Shown in pieces: positions 34,248-42,513 of a DNA stretch of 64,000 nucleotides (position 1 is its first letter; the number at the start of each line of letters is the position of its first letter). The notes under the pieces are model-generated. The model was not told the DNA's origin. It did not search any database and saw only the letters and a list, made by a program, of their open reading frames with translations. This stretch comes from Phaeobacter sp. 11ANDIMAR09 (GTDB lineage Bacteria; Pseudomonadota; Alphaproteobacteria; Rhodobacterales; Rhodobacteraceae), in assembly GCF_001294455.1 (NCBI RefSeq), contig NZ_LIKT01000021.1, positions 1 through 64,000 on the forward strand, in the 5' to 3' direction. The position numbers and the translations under genes were made by a program.

Positions 34248-35752
34248 CCGGTCCACCGATAGAGCCAGACTTCACTGGCCGCCTGGCTCTCGCGGCGCAG
34301 CTGCAGGCGCAGCTCGACATGGTTTTCGGCATTGGGCACAAAACTGAAGGCCAGCCGCAGCCCGCCAGTGGCGGGGTTGCGCTGCAAGACACCCTCGCTG
34401 GTCTCCACATGGGGCGAGGACAGATGCACCTCGATCTCTTCCGGGTCGCCGGCCAGCAGCGGGTGGGCCTCGAAATCCACGGTTATCAGGCGGCCGGGAT
34501 CGCCAAAGATCTTGGCGCCTGCTGCTGTATCAATCACCCGCGCCAGATCCATTTTGGGATCGTCTCCCCAGCTCAGCCGATAGGAAATCGGCCAGTCTGA
34601 CCCAGCCGGGATGGGCGCGCGGGGGCGCCAATAGGCAACGATGTTGTCGTAGATTTCTTTATCGGCAGGAATCTCGACCAGGGTCACGGCGCCCTTGCCC
34701 CAATCGCCTTTGGGCTCCACCCAGAGACTAGGGCGGCGGTGGTAATGGGCCTCGAAGTCTTCGAAATCCTGCAAAGCGCGCGACCGCTGCATCAGACCAA
34801 AGCCACGGGGGGCTTCATCTATGAAAGAGGAAATCTGCAGATGCGTCGGATTGGCCAGCGGGCGCCACAGCACCTCGCCGTTGCCATTGGCCATCAGGAG
34901 CCCGTCGCTGTCGTGCACATTGGGGCGGAAATCATCAAAGCGATTGCGGTTGGTGCGGTCAAACAGGAACATCGAGGTGAGTGGCGCCAGACCGGCATGG
35001 TCCAGATCCTCGCGCGGGAACAGGCGCGCCTCGACATCCATCACCGTGGGGGTGCCGGGGGTGACGGTAAAGCGATATGCCCCAGTCACCGATGGGGAAT
35101 CCATCAGGGCATGGACCACCATGCTGTGTTGCTCAGCCCCGGGGGCCTCCAGCCAGAACTCGATGAAATCGGGAAACTCCTCGCCCATGGGATCGCCAGT
35201 CTTCAGCGCCAACCCGCGGGCAGACAGACCATAGGCTTGACCCACCCCGATGGCGCGGAAATAGCTGGCGCCCTGAAAGACGCAGAACTCGGTCTTTTTG
35301 CCGGGCTGGTCCAGCTGGGTACGCAGCCGCAAGCCGCTGTAGCCAAGCGCGCCTGTGGTGCTGAGCTCTGGGGCAATCTCGCCACGATCAAACAGCGACA
35401 TGTCAAAGCCAAAGGGCCGCGTCATGCCCGCCTGCACGGTGTTCACCTGTACCGCATGGCGAAAATACAGCCCCGGCAGGAAGAGATCGACATTGTAGCT
35501 GCTGTCACTCTTGGACCAGATCGCATCTTTGGTGCGGAACCGATGGGCCTTGTACTGATCATAAGAAAGATCGAGCCAGTCCTGTGGTACTTCTTCACGC
35601 GGGACGTAGTCTTCGGCGGCCAAAGCACGGGCGCGCGCCACCACTTGATCGTGGCTAAAGGGCTCGGGTTTTGCGGCATCCGTTGCAAAGGCGGGTAGGC
35701 TGCTGAGCATCGTGGAGGAGAGTGCAGCAGTGAGGAAGGCGCGGCGATTCAT
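34244..35752 (-). CDS. opgG: Periplasmic glucan biosynthesis protein OpgD/OpgG family
   Basis: A 502-residue exported protein with a Tat-like signal (MNRRAFLTAALSSTMLSSLPAFA), then an MdoG domain with FSHDQVVARARALAAEDY, YFRAIGVGQAYGLSARGLA and GYSGLRLRTQ near 140-200, and SWGDDPK near 400. The ATG at 35752 overlaps the opgC stop by 4 bases, which sets the start although the frame is open further up. The Tat signal is more typical of OpgD than of Sec-exported OpgG. These proteins act on the glucan backbone after export (linkage or branching). Confidence 0.88.
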   Translation of the reverse strand: MNRRAFLTAALSSTMLSSLPAFATDAAKPEPFSHDQVVARARALAAEDYVPREEVPQDWLDLSYDQYKAHRFRTKDAIWSKSDSSYNVDLFLPGLYFRHAVQVNTVQAGMTRPFGFDMSLFDRGEIAPELSTTGALGYSGLRLRTQLDQPGKKTEFCVFQGASYFRAIGVGQAYGLSARGLALKTGDPMGEEFPDFIEFWLEAPGAEQHSMVVHALMDSPSVTGAYRFTVTPGTPTVMDVEARLFPREDLDHAGLAPLTSMFLFDRTNRNRFDDFRPNVHDSDGLLMANGNGEVLWRPLANPTHLQISSFIDEAPRGFGLMQRSRALQDFEDFEAHYHRRPSLWVEPKGDWGKGAVTLVEIPADKEIYDNIVAYWRPRAPIPAGSDWPISYRLSWGDDPKMDLARVIDTAAGAKIFGDPGRLITVDFEAHPLLAGDPEEIEVHLSSPHVETSEGVLQRNPATGGLRLAFSFVPNAENHVELRLQLRRESQAASEVWLYRWTG

Positions 35753-37029
35753 CGTTTCGCCCTCCAGGGGTGGGATTTGAACCAGCCCGCCGCATAGGCG
35801 CAGGTGATGATCAGGGCAAAGCCTGCCAGATTGGCGAGGGCGGTGATTGCAATGCCCCGCTCTGTCTGGTCCAGGGCAAAGCCAATGAGCCGCGCCAGGG
35901 CCATGGAAAACACAAAGACCGCAAGGCTTTGCTGGCCGACCTTGGTGATGATCTTGAGCAGGCGCGCCCAGACCCGTGCGCCCAGAGAGTGCCCCGAGGC
36001 GATCAGGCGCTTGCCGCCGGTCCCGGCGATCAGCCAGCCCAGATAGGCCAGCGCCAGGAAATGGGCATAGCGCAACAGGCCAAAATCTGTCTTTTCGCGC
36101 CACTGCGCAGTGGTCTTCCACCAGGGGCGGATCATATCGCCCAGATCGCCATTGGCCGCATCAACCCAGAGAAAGACTTTCCACGAGCCAAAGGGGGCCG
36201 ACAGGATCAGAAAGGCGGCAGCGGCGAGGCCCAGGAGGGCAGAGACCGGCGGCTTGGGCAGCCAGCCCTTCATGAAGGCAAAGCCGGTAAAGAACAAAAG
36301 CTGCCAGCCAAAGGGGTTAAAGAACCACTCGCGCTCCGACCAGGGCTCAGCCGGGAGGGAGGCGCCATCGGGCCCCAGCCCGATCAGATAGGGGTTAGCG
36401 GCAAGCCAAATCAACGCCGAGGTCAGTGCCACGGCCCAGACACCAATGCGTTCAACGCCCATCATCAGGGGCATCAAGGCCAGTACCACCAGGTACATCG
36501 GCAGGATGTCAAAATAGTTCGGCACATAGGTGAGGGTAAACAGCCCCACCAGATTGGGCGCGGGGTTGTTGAAAAAGTGCTGCAAGTTCAGCGAATTGAT
36601 ATAGGTCTTGTCAAAGGCACCATAGGTATCCAGCGCTGCCATGGTCATGGCGACAAAGAAGAACAGGCCGATATGAGCCCAAAAGACTTGCCAGCAGCGA
36701 AACACCACCCGCGCCGAGCCCAGGGCCCAGCCCTGTTTTGCGTAAGAACCGCCAAAGGCAATGGCCGAGGCCATGCCGGAGCAGAAGACAAAGATCTCGG
36801 TCGCATCCGAGAAGCCAAAGCGCGCCGGGATCCAGCCGGTCCAGCGATTGCCGGGGATATGGGCCACCAGAATGATAAACATGGCGATGCCACGGTAAAA
36901 ATCGAGCCGCGGATCACGCACCCGCGGAGCTGTGGTCTTGATGTGGTCCATATCACCAGGAGAAACCGTCCGGTTGGCCGCAGGCCCCGGATCTTGTTTT
37001 GGGGATGGAAAGGGCGAAACGTCCGCCAT
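35749..37029 (-). CDS. opgC: OpgC-family glucan-modifying membrane acyltransferase
   Basis: A 426-residue integral membrane protein of the OpgC/acyltransferase-3-like group: RDPRLDFYRGIAMFIILVAHIPGNRW (about 37-62) is the typical first-helix segment with catalytic-type His, followed by about ten helices. OpgC adds succinyl groups to periplasmic glucans. First gene of opgC-opgG/D-opgH, each coupled by ATGA overlaps. The first 30 residues are polar and an internal Met (DMDHIK, residue 27) is a possible alternative start. Confidence 0.88.
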   Translation of the reverse strand: MADVSPFPSPKQDPGPAANRTVSPGDMDHIKTTAPRVRDPRLDFYRGIAMFIILVAHIPGNRWTGWIPARFGFSDATEIFVFCSGMASAIAFGGSYAKQGWALGSARVVFRCWQVFWAHIGLFFFVAMTMAALDTYGAFDKTYINSLNLQHFFNNPAPNLVGLFTLTYVPNYFDILPMYLVVLALMPLMMGVERIGVWAVALTSALIWLAANPYLIGLGPDGASLPAEPWSEREWFFNPFGWQLLFFTGFAFMKGWLPKPPVSALLGLAAAAFLILSAPFGSWKVFLWVDAANGDLGDMIRPWWKTTAQWREKTDFGLLRYAHFLALAYLGWLIAGTGGKRLIASGHSLGARVWARLLKIITKVGQQSLAVFVFSMALARLIGFALDQTERGIAITALANLAGFALIITCAYAAGWFKSHPWRAKR

Positions 37030-37113
37030 GGGTGGTTTATCCTTACAGATCTATCTTGAAATGACTGGGCGCATTCGCGCAGGGCACTATGCGCACCCCA
37101 TTGAGTTTGCGGC

Positions 37114-38478
37114 TTATTCTGCTGGCATGCTGTGAACGTCAAGCCCTTGGCGACCGGCTGCGATCAAAGTCCGCCGCGCCAGGGCATAGTTATCTTCGCC
37201 GCCGGCGCGTTTGGCACGACGATCATCCAGGATCACCTCGACCGCGTCGAATTCTCCGGCCCGCAGCCCCGCATCAATTGTCATGCGCTCAAAGACATCG
37301 CGTTGTGCATGGCTGCCCCCGGCCAATTGCATGGTGCCTCTGGCGCGACACAGGTGGGTAAAGGCCAGGGCGTAATTCCCCTCGCCAAAGGCCTCTAGCC
37401 CATTGGCGGCATCACAGCCCGGTGTTGCCATGCGCTCCTGGGCTTCGGTGTCACGTTTCTGGGCATCGGCGTGAATGCGGCGGACCAGGCGTTTGGTTTC
37501 GGCTTGGCGGTTGCGTCCGGACAGGGCCAGCAGATAGTGCAGATCGGCAAAGATCAGGCTGCCGTCTTCGGTGCGATTGGCGCAGAGTTCCGACAGTTCT
37601 TCCCAGCGGTTGCCCACTGCGACGCCTTCGAGCTCCAGCCGCATCAGCAGCGAGGTGGCATTGGAGATATCGCGGTAGTCATCGGTTTTATCCTTCCGGA
37701 CTTCGGTATCATAGAGCGTGAGGGCCTGATCGGCCTGACCCAGATCCAAATGCATCAGCGCCTTGTGCCACCAGACGTGATAGCGAAAGTTGTTGCAATG
37801 GGACCAGGCGGCTTCGCGCCCTTCCAGCCAGTTCAATCCGGCGGCGGCATCGCCCATCATCTCGTGCACATGGGCCACGGCATGTAAGCCCCAGGCATCA
37901 TCCGGGGCCATCCACAGCGCCTGGCGCCCGGCGATGCCGGCCTTCTCATAGGATCCGGTCTCTTCAAGCGCAAAGGCGTGACAGCCCAGCAAATAGCCGC
38001 GGGCTGCGTGATCCGGGGCATAGGCTGGCATGACGCGCTCGACCGAGGCGCGCATCCCGGTGCAATCGCCAAGGATAAAGCGAATCCCATGGCTGAGCTT
38101 CATGGCCAGCGCATCACAGGGATCGACGTCCAACACCTGTTCCATCAGCACAACTGCGCGTGACGGGCGCCCGGCCAACCAGGCTTCAAGAGCGTCGACG
38201 TATTTGCGTTCGCGCGGTAGGGCGGCACTGTAGCCTGCTCTGGCGGCTTTCAGGGCGTCCTGGGCCATGGGCAGGAGTTCAGAGCGTCCCAGCATGAGAA
38301 CCGAGAGCCCCTTGATGGCCTGGGCCAGGGCAAAGTCCGGCGCGGCCGTGAGCACAGCGCCCAGGTGATCTGCGGTGGCAGCGGCATGGGCCAGCACCCC
38401 CATCTGTGCCGCATCCCAGCTTGCGAGGGTCGTGGCACAGCTGAGGCTGGTGTCTTGTCCAAACTTGTCTTGCGTCAT
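37114..38478 (-). CDS. Tetratricopeptide-repeat protein, TTC38-like
   Basis: A 454-residue, probably cytosolic helical-repeat protein. The segment AVAHVHEMMGDAAAGLNWLEGR with FRYHVWWHKALMHLDLGQADQALTLYD (about 205-255) matches the TTC38 family, in which the HxWWH-ALxHL run is highly conserved. The function of this family is unknown in bacteria. It lies 84 bases upstream of opgC on the same strand, so it may share that promoter region, but a role in glucan synthesis is not shown. Confidence 0.8.
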   Translation of the reverse strand: MTQDKFGQDTSLSCATTLASWDAAQMGVLAHAAATADHLGAVLTAAPDFALAQAIKGLSVLMLGRSELLPMAQDALKAARAGYSAALPRERKYVDALEAWLAGRPSRAVVLMEQVLDVDPCDALAMKLSHGIRFILGDCTGMRASVERVMPAYAPDHAARGYLLGCHAFALEETGSYEKAGIAGRQALWMAPDDAWGLHAVAHVHEMMGDAAAGLNWLEGREAAWSHCNNFRYHVWWHKALMHLDLGQADQALTLYDTEVRKDKTDDYRDISNATSLLMRLELEGVAVGNRWEELSELCANRTEDGSLIFADLHYLLALSGRNRQAETKRLVRRIHADAQKRDTEAQERMATPGCDAANGLEAFGEGNYALAFTHLCRARGTMQLAGGSHAQRDVFERMTIDAGLRAGEFDAVEVILDDRRAKRAGGEDNYALARRTLIAAGRQGLDVHSMPAE

Positions 38479-38659
38479 TGGGAGTCCAATCTCTGCCTAT
38501 GGTCTTAAATTCTCTGTTCTTCAAAGAGTAAACCAGCGGGGAGGTCGGCGCGACGCTGCTCGCGTTTTGGTGATTGGATGTGTGTGGCCAAAGGCGGCAA
38601 AGGCCGAAATTCACCACTATGTCAGGCGGTTTTCTGCGCCTTTTGGGCTTTGCGGCTGC

Positions 38660-38697
38660 AAAAGCAAGCAAGCACCCGCCAAGGGAGCGGATGCTTG
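38660..38697 (-). terminator. Terminator-like hairpin downstream of the CoA-transferase gene
   Basis: On the minus strand CAAGCATCCGC pairs with GCGGGTGCTTG around a 7-nt loop and is followed by CTTGCTTTTG. The T-run is broken, so the assignment is moderate. Confidence 0.55.
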
Positions 38698-38754
38698 AGG
38701 CGTTTTGTAACATTCGCCGGGGCAGCTCGGAGGTATGCCCCCCACCAGCGCTGC

Positions 38755-39999
38755 TCAGCTATCGGCAAAGGGATCTTCGGCCTGCAGAATCTCTGTTGTA
38801 GAGGCACCGCATTGGGGCGGCGCATGGCGGTAGGTTACGGGAGTGCGCGAGAAATTCAGAGGGTTGCCCAGGAGCTGCACCGGGCCGACACCTGATTGCA
38901 TTTCAATGGCCATCTCCCGCGCGGCCACCTGATCACTGGCAAATACCCGATCCAGGCTCTGCACCGGGCCTGCGGGCACTTTGCGGGCCTCCATGCCTGC
39001 GATCACTGCATCCATGGTAAAGCGTTTGAGCGCCGGGATCAGGATATCGTTCAAGGCATCGCGATGTTCCAGCCGGGCGGGGTTGCTGGCAAAGCGGGGG
39101 TCTTCTGCCAGGCCTTCCAATCCCAGAAACTCCATGAAGCGGCGGAACTGGCTGTCATTGCCCACTGCCAGGATCACATGGGCATCCGAGGTCTCATAAA
39201 GCCCATAGGGCACGATGCTGGGGTGTTCATTGCCCCGGCGCTGCGGCACCTGTTTGGTGTTGAGATAGGCGACTCCTTCGTTGATCAGCCAGGCCACCTG
39301 AGCATCCACCAGCGCCAGATCAATCTGCTGGCCTTCGTCAGTCTGGCTCTTGTGGTGCAGCGCGGCGAGAATGCCGATGGTTGCATACATGCCGCACATG
39401 ACATCAGCGATGCCAACGCCTGCTTTCACGGGCTGACCCTGAGGCTCGCCAGTCAGGGACATGATGCCACCATAGCCCTGGGCCATCAGATCATAGCCGG
39501 GTTTGGAGCTGTTGGGGCCGGTCTGGCCATAGCCGGAGATCGAGCAATAGATCAGATGAGGGAACTCCGCCCGCAGGCTGGCATAGTCGAGGCCATATTT
39601 TGCCAGCCCGCCGGGTTTGAAATTCTCCACCAGAATATCGGCCTGAGCCGCCAAGCGGCGGATCTGAGCCTGGCCTTCGGGACTGGCGATATCCAGCGCG
39701 ATAGAGCGTTTGTTGCGGTTGGCAGCCATGAAATAGGCCGACAGATCCGAGCGGTTCCCATCGGCATCGGCAACATAGGGCGGACCCCATTGGCGGGTGT
39801 CATCGCCGCCCGACTTGGGGTTTTCCACTTTCACCACTGTGGCGCCTAGGTCGCCCAGCAACTGGGTGCAGGTCGGGCCTGCCAGAATGCGCGACAGATC
39901 CAGAACCTTGACACCTTTGAGAGCGCCATGGCCGAGGCTGTCGGCCGGGGTCCAGCCCCTGGGGCTTGTACTGTCTGTGTGATCAGATGCGGCCATCAT
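38755..39999 (-). CDS. CaiB/BaiF (family III) CoA-transferase
   Basis: A 414-residue family III CoA-transferase that moves CoA between carboxylic acids through an aspartyl-CoA intermediate. Visible motifs are LDLSRILAGPTCTQLLGDLGATVVKVENP at the front and GYDLMAQGYGGIMSLTG (about 176), where the Asp is the catalytic residue. The sequence is close to the formyl-CoA/succinyl-CoA transferase style (GGDDTRQWGPPYV). Its start overlaps the end of the TPP-enzyme gene by 17 bases, so the two act together, perhaps on an organic acid that must be activated and decarboxylated. The substrate is unknown. Confidence 0.88.
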   Translation of the reverse strand: MMAASDHTDSTSPRGWTPADSLGHGALKGVKVLDLSRILAGPTCTQLLGDLGATVVKVENPKSGGDDTRQWGPPYVADADGNRSDLSAYFMAANRNKRSIALDIASPEGQAQIRRLAAQADILVENFKPGGLAKYGLDYASLRAEFPHLIYCSISGYGQTGPNSSKPGYDLMAQGYGGIMSLTGEPQGQPVKAGVGIADVMCGMYATIGILAALHHKSQTDEGQQIDLALVDAQVAWLINEGVAYLNTKQVPQRRGNEHPSIVPYGLYETSDAHVILAVGNDSQFRRFMEFLGLEGLAEDPRFASNPARLEHRDALNDILIPALKRFTMDAVIAGMEARKVPAGPVQSLDRVFASDQVAAREMAIEMQSGVGPVQLLGNPLNFSRTPVTYRHAPPQCGASTTEILQAEDPFADS

Positions 40000-41602
40000 A
40001 TCCTCCGGCTTCGATTTCCGCAGAGATGACAGTGAAGCGGTCAGAGGCCAAGGCCTCTTGCAGGGCTTTGTTCAGCTGGGTGCGGTTACGTACCGTTACC
40101 CCATTGCCGCCAAAGGCGCGGCCCATGGCTGCAAAGTCATGGCGCCCCAGGTCAACTCCGGCATTGGCCATCTGGCGACCGCGTTGCTTGAGCTCGATGA
40201 GGGCGAGGCTGGCATCGGCAAAGACCACAAAGATCGGCGCCACATTCAGCTCGGCGGCGGTGGCCAGATCACCTGCAACCATCAAAAAGCCGGCATCCCC
40301 GGAAAAGCTCACCACCGGGCGGCCGGGTTCGGCGAGTTTGCGGCCAATTGCCATGGGCACAGCACAGCCCATGGTGCACAGGCCGGACGACTGGATGAGA
40401 TCCCGCGGGCTGTGGCAAGGCCACATCTGGCTGAGCAGAATGCGATGCGCGCCGCTGTCTGCGGTGGCGAGGGTTTCCGGCGGCAGGCTGGCGCGGCATT
40501 CGGCGATCACTCCGGCCGGCCCCCAGTCATCGGTTGTGGGGAAGGCACGGGCCAGGTCGGCCCGGACCTGCTCAGGTCTGCCGCAGGGCCATTTGGGCAG
40601 TTCAACCCGTTCTGCCGAGGGGGCAAGCGCCTGCAGGGTCGGCTTGAGCGAGGCGACCAGCGCCAGGCTGGCCTGATGCATGTAATGGGTGTTGGCCTCG
40701 GGGGTGATGTCGATCATGCGCTGCTGGCTCGGATCCCAGACATTGCGCCAGCCGGGGCGCATCTCAATCGGGTCATAGCCCAGGGACAGGATCAGATCGG
40801 CCTTTTGCACCAGGGGCAGCAGGGATTTGTCCGCCAGCGGGGACAGCCCCGCTGCGCCAAGGCAGAGCGGGTGGGTTTCCGCCAGCAGGCCCTTGGCCTT
40901 GTAGCTGGTAACAAAGTGGATCTGGTGTTGTTCGAGGAAGTACTGGATCTCTGGGGCGGCCTCTTCCTGCAGGGCATCCAGACCGATGATGGCCAAGGGG
41001 CGCTGGGCCTCGCTGAGCCAGGAAAGCGCCTGCGCCAGGGTCGCATCCTCTGGCTGGGTCAGCGCGGCAGGCGCGCGGCGCAGACCGCGATCTCTGGCCG
41101 GGGCATCCGCCACCGAGATCGGTACGTCGATATGCACCGGCCCGTTTCTCGGTTCCGTTGCGATGGCGACGGCCTTGTCGGCGATCAGATCTGCGGCCTC
41201 TGCATCGAGCCGGAATGTGGCCTTGGTGATGGGGGAGAACACCGCGCGGTGGTCCAGCACCTGATGGGTGTAGCTTTGCTCTTCGGCGGCATCGACGCAG
41301 CCGGTAAGCACCAGCATCGGCACCCGGTCCTGATGGGCATTGGCCACCACATTGACCCCGTTGAGCGCGCCGGGTCCAAGCGTGGCCACCAGGATCACCG
41401 GGGCACCATCGCTGTGATGCACCCCTTCACCCATAAAGCCTGCTGCATTTTCATGCTTGGCCAGGTGAAACTTGATGCCTGCCTTGACCAGCGCGTCGAC
41501 CAAGGTCAGCACTTCGCCGCCCGGCATTCCAAAGGCGTGACGGCAGCCGGCCTCGTAGAGGCGGCGAGCCAGAACGTCGGCGGCGCGAAGGGTCTGTGTC
41601 AT
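39983..41602 (-). CDS. Thiamine-diphosphate enzyme, acetolactate-synthase-like
   Basis: A 539-residue enzyme with the three ThDP-family domains. Domain 1 has the catalytic Glu in LAKHENAAGFMGEG (about 51). The middle domain is the Rossmann-like cofactor fold (about 190-320). The C-terminal domain has the diphosphate/Mg motif GDAGFLMVAGDLATAAELN (about 418) ending in a modified NN position. It resembles acetolactate synthases, oxalyl-CoA decarboxylase and related carboligases, but no small regulatory subunit is encoded. The overlapping CoA-transferase makes an oxalyl-CoA-decarboxylase-like pathway one candidate; a carboligase acting on another 2-oxo acid is another. Confidence 0.85.
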   Translation of the reverse strand: MTQTLRAADVLARRLYEAGCRHAFGMPGGEVLTLVDALVKAGIKFHLAKHENAAGFMGEGVHHSDGAPVILVATLGPGALNGVNVVANAHQDRVPMLVLTGCVDAAEEQSYTHQVLDHRAVFSPITKATFRLDAEAADLIADKAVAIATEPRNGPVHIDVPISVADAPARDRGLRRAPAALTQPEDATLAQALSWLSEAQRPLAIIGLDALQEEAAPEIQYFLEQHQIHFVTSYKAKGLLAETHPLCLGAAGLSPLADKSLLPLVQKADLILSLGYDPIEMRPGWRNVWDPSQQRMIDITPEANTHYMHQASLALVASLKPTLQALAPSAERVELPKWPCGRPEQVRADLARAFPTTDDWGPAGVIAECRASLPPETLATADSGAHRILLSQMWPCHSPRDLIQSSGLCTMGCAVPMAIGRKLAEPGRPVVSFSGDAGFLMVAGDLATAAELNVAPIFVVFADASLALIELKQRGRQMANAGVDLGRHDFAAMGRAFGGNGVTVRNRTQLNKALQEALASDRFTVISAEIEAGGYDGRI

Positions 41603-41750
41603 GTCTTCCGTATCCCACTGTTTCCAGTGGCTAGAATTCGCGGGTTATGGGGATAGGCGCAAGCCGTATCACAGCTCTGTGACCTGCTGTGACGATGAGG
41701 TGCGTTGGACCTGGGAGCGCGGGGCAATGGTCGCACCAGGGCGCGCGGGA

Positions 41751-42239
41751 TCACGGAGTCAATGCTGCCTCGGCAATGGCGGCAAAGCGGCGATCCAGCT
41801 CGGCGGAAATCCGCACCAGCTGGCTGCCGCCTTCCTGGAGGTAGGGCGCGAAGACAAAGCTGGGCCGCTTATAGGCAAGGTGGGTATGCGCGGCGTCGAC
41901 TTCGGTGACGTAGAAGCGGATCGGGGCCTCGATCATTGCGGCGGTAGAGAGGGCCAGAACCTGTACAGCGTAGTCATTGTTGAACACCCCAATGACCCGG
42001 TTGCCGGGAATGGTGATGCCACGTGCGGCAGCGGCCTGGGTGGGGCCTGCCTGGGTAACCACAACAAGCCCTTCCGCTTTGACTGCAGAACGGAGGTCCT
42101 TCAACAGCTGATCATAGGGTTTCTGGCTTTCAAAAACCACCCAGCCTTCGCGCTTGGACAGTTCGGCGGCTTGCAGAGGCAGGGCAAGTGATAGCCCCAA
42201 GAGAGCCAAGGACAGGGCGAAGGCACGCGTCAAGAACAT
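41751..42239 (-). CDS. DUF302 protein with signal peptide
   Basis: A 162-residue exported protein. The ATG at 42239 starts a clear Sec signal (FLTRAFALSLALLGLSLALPLQA), and the mature part is one DUF302 domain with SQKPYDQLLKDLRSAVKAEGL and VIGVFNNDYAVQVLALSTAAMIEAPIRFYV. The frame is open 29 codons upstream, but those residues would spoil the signal. DUF302 proteins are small periplasmic or cytosolic domains of unknown role. It stands alone on the minus strand between the TPP-enzyme gene and phoX. Confidence 0.8.
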   Translation of the reverse strand: MFLTRAFALSLALLGLSLALPLQAAELSKREGWVVFESQKPYDQLLKDLRSAVKAEGLVVVTQAGPTQAAAARGITIPGNRVIGVFNNDYAVQVLALSTAAMIEAPIRFYVTEVDAAHTHLAYKRPSFVFAPYLQEGGSQLVRISAELDRRFAAIAEAALTP

Positions 42240-42422
42240 GATCTGCGCCCCAAGGGGCCGCAGAGGCTGAAACAATCGCAAAAGAACGATATTTGTTTGG
42301 GACAGGACCTGCATGAAAAAAGCCAACTCGTTAAATTTGACGCAAGGTTAGCAGAAATGCACTTGGCGAGGCTTCACTTTGCCGTGACACTTGGCCGTAG
42401 CGCAACAGCGCGGGCGAAAGGG

Positions 42423-42454
42423 GTCGAGCCCAGGGCGAGAGGCCCGGGCTCGAC
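42423..42454 (-). terminator. Hairpin downstream of phoX
   Basis: A perfect 9-bp stem GTCGAGCCC / GGGCTCGAC lies 60 bases after the phoX stop. No clean T-run follows on the minus strand, so termination is only likely. Confidence 0.45.
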
Positions 42455-42513
42455 CAATTTCCGACGGGTCCTTGGGACGGGCGAGCTTGCCCTGGGCCCA
42501 AGGCACGAAAAGG

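Noticed and set aside
35753-36121. An N-terminal extension of the OpgD/OpgG-family protein
   Set aside because: It lies within opgC in another frame; the ATG at 35752 overlaps the opgC stop and begins a Tat signal.
40058-41656. A 532-codon open frame on the plus strand
   Set aside because: Antisense to the ThDP enzyme, with Gly/Gln/His-rich shadow composition and no ribosome site.
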